DNA from: a bacterium
GTDB taxonomy: Bacteria; UBP14; UBA6098
Assembly: GCA_030642425.1 (NCBI GenBank)
Contig: DAOWNU010000114.1
Span: forward strand, 1 to 6,476
Reading direction: 5' to 3'
Length of the DNA: 6,476 bases
This document shows positions 5,424 through 6,476 of this stretch, piece after piece. A model generated the notes under the pieces. That model ran no database searches, had not been told where the DNA came from, and worked only from the letters and a program-made list of their open reading frames with translations. The translations under genes were made by a program, and so were the position numbers. Positions within the stretch are counted from its first letter, which is position 1. Every line of letters starts with the position of its first letter.

Positions 5424-6329
5424 ATGAGGAACATTCGCTATATAATAATACTTGTCCTTCTTTCGATTATATTCAGTTCAGCTTTACTCGCTATCGGAAT
5501 CGCCGCCGATCCGGGGGCTACTTTGTCCTACGTTAAGGTTTTTGGAGTAGAAGCGCCGCTTCCATCGTTCTTTATTATAAATGTGAACGCAGAACCGATG
5601 AAATATACTTTAGGCATTTCACCGGGAAGCAGGCTCACGGGTTATATGCCTTTGCCCGAGCGTGACTGGGTTAAGTTAGCTTTCACCGAAACTACGTTGG
5701 CAGCATACGATACGATCGAGGTCCCCATTTTTATTTCGGTGCCGGACATGCCTGAAAATTATAACAGAGCATGGGCTTTTAATATCAATATCAGACAGGT
5801 AGGTTTGGATAATATGCGGGGCATGTCCACTGTGGAGCTTGCGCTTCGCCTTAACTGGTTTGTCGAGACCAAATCGGTAAGTCAGAAATTGCCCGATAAG
5901 AACGATGAACCGATTAGCCTCAGCCCGGCGGTATGGTTTATTAAATTCCAGGATTACGAAAATACAAGGGGACAGGCGGTTGTGCAAATTCGCAACGACG
6001 ATGAAGTGCGGCATACTTATTTTTTTAAAACACATCTCCCGTTTTACGGCGACGAACTGATGGGTCAGAAACTCGATGTTATTCCGCTGGTTGTGGAACC
6101 CGACTGGTGGATTCCCGATGAGGAATGGGTGATGGCAAAACCGGATAAATTCCTTTTTTTCAATAAAGCGCCAAAAATCTCATTAGACCCGGGTGAGTCG
6201 GTCGAAAAGCTTATAAAATTTGATATTCCTGCCGGGTTGATGGAAGGCAACACATATGAAGCCCTTGTATTTATTAAACCCGAAGGAAGCGCTAAAAACT
6301 GTCGATTTATAAGGTTTATATTCAGATGA
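5424..6329 (+). CDS. Exported protein of unknown function with Ig-like beta-sandwich modules
   Basis: I do not recognise this 301-residue protein. A signal peptide is clear: MRNIR, then a hydrophobic run from about 6 to 26 and likely cleavage near Ala27-Ala28. There is no lipobox and no C-terminal membrane segment, so the mature protein should be periplasmic or secreted. The remainder is rich in alternating hydrophobic residues. Two stretches look alike: 92-125 (AYDTIEVPIFISVP, then RAWAFNINI) and 252-288 (LDPGESVEKLIKFDIP, then TYEALVFIKPEG). Each has the pattern of a beta-sandwich as in chaperone-like or DUF916-like domains, which is inference. Trp/Asp/Glu residues cluster at 225-236. The only cysteine in the mature part is Cys293, so there are no disulfides. 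ATG 5424 follows AGGAGA (5411-5416) by 7 nt; GTG 5418 is an unlikely alternative. The next gene overlaps its stop. Confidence 0.75.
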   Translation: MRNIRYIIILVLLSIIFSSALLAIGIAADPGATLSYVKVFGVEAPLPSFFIINVNAEPMKYTLGISPGSRLTGYMPLPERDWVKLAFTETTLAAYDTIEVPIFISVPDMPENYNRAWAFNINIRQVGLDNMRGMSTVELALRLNWFVETKSVSQKLPDKNDEPISLSPAVWFIKFQDYENTRGQAVVQIRNDDEVRHTYFFKTHLPFYGDELMGQKLDVIPLVVEPDWWIPDEEWVMAKPDKFLFFNKAPKISLDPGESVEKLIKFDIPAGLMEGNTYEALVFIKPEGSAKNCRFIRFIFR

Positions 6330-6476
6330 AAACACACATAATAATTGGGTTTTTACTCGTTCTGTGTTTATCCATCCTCGGATATGTGGAAAGTTTTGTT
6401 TCCAGCACAGATTTCGGCGAGGCGGTGGACAGCGAGGGAACTTTCAGTTCGCCGGCGGTAGTGTGGGCACGTTTTA
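6326..6476 (+). CDS. Exported protein of unknown function, N-terminal part only
   Basis: The ATG at 6326 overlaps the previous gene's TGA (ATGA, 4 bp), a typical sign of translational coupling in one operon. The window ends after 50 codons with the frame still open. The visible part begins MKTHIIIGFLLVLCLSILGY, a short charged start and hydrophobic run to about residue 20, then a polar segment with SSTDFGEAVDSEGTFSSPA. This fits a signal peptide followed by an exported domain. Cys14 lies in LVLC, which lacks the small residue needed at -1 of a lipobox. There is no independent ribosome site beyond the end of the upstream gene. Function cannot be assigned; it probably works with the upstream exported protein at the cell surface or in the periplasm. 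Confidence 0.65.
   Translation, partial: MKTHIIIGFLLVLCLSILGYVESFVSSTDFGEAVDSEGTFSSPAVVWARF

Overview
The window is bacterial. Evidence is a 156-residue bacterial-type ribosomal protein S7, strong Shine-Dalgarno sites before most genes, sigma70-like promoters and two U-tailed intrinsic terminators. It carries a ferredoxin-dependent 2-oxoacid oxidoreductase operon, which points to an anaerobic, probably amino-acid- or peptide-using organism. Two exported proteins with N-terminal signal sequences lie at the right end. I cannot fix the phylum from sequence alone; an uncultured anaerobic lineage is plausible but is only an impression. Every gene lies on the + strand.

Layout: (1) 1-260 is an AT-rich leader with a good promoter (TTGCAA/TATAAT, 17-bp spacer). 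(2) 261-2983 is a tight three-gene operon: a 2[4Fe-4S] ferredoxin subunit, the alpha subunit, and one long protein that joins the TPP-binding beta subunit to the gamma subunit of a 2-oxoacid:ferredoxin oxidoreductase (Vor/Kor type). A strong terminator at 3006-3034 closes it. (3) 3222-4313 is an M42-family (TET/FrvX-like) metallo-aminopeptidase with all expected metal and catalytic residues, apparently its own transcription unit. (4) 4314-4660 has no gene but is crowded with palindromes: an 18-bp perfect palindrome, two 8-bp hairpins with mutually complementary loops, a REP-like element with a tandem G-A mismatch, and a two-copy 21-bp tandem repeat. (5) 4661-5131 is rpsG standing alone with its own promoter and terminator, without rpsL before it or fusA/tuf after it. 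(6) 5424-6476 holds an unrecognised exported protein of 301 residues, with two apparent beta-sandwich modules, overlapping by 4 bp with a second exported protein that is cut by the window end.

Functionally, the peptidase and the oxidoreductase fit a peptide-catabolic picture: peptides are trimmed to amino acids, these are transaminated to 2-oxoacids, and the oxidoreductase turns them into acyl-CoA, CO2 and reduced ferredoxin. That link is inference from neighbourhood. I see no defence system, mobile element with a transposase, CRISPR array or RNA gene. The points most worth a second look are the beta-gamma fusion, the isolated rpsG, the palindrome cluster before it, and the unrecognised exported gene pair.
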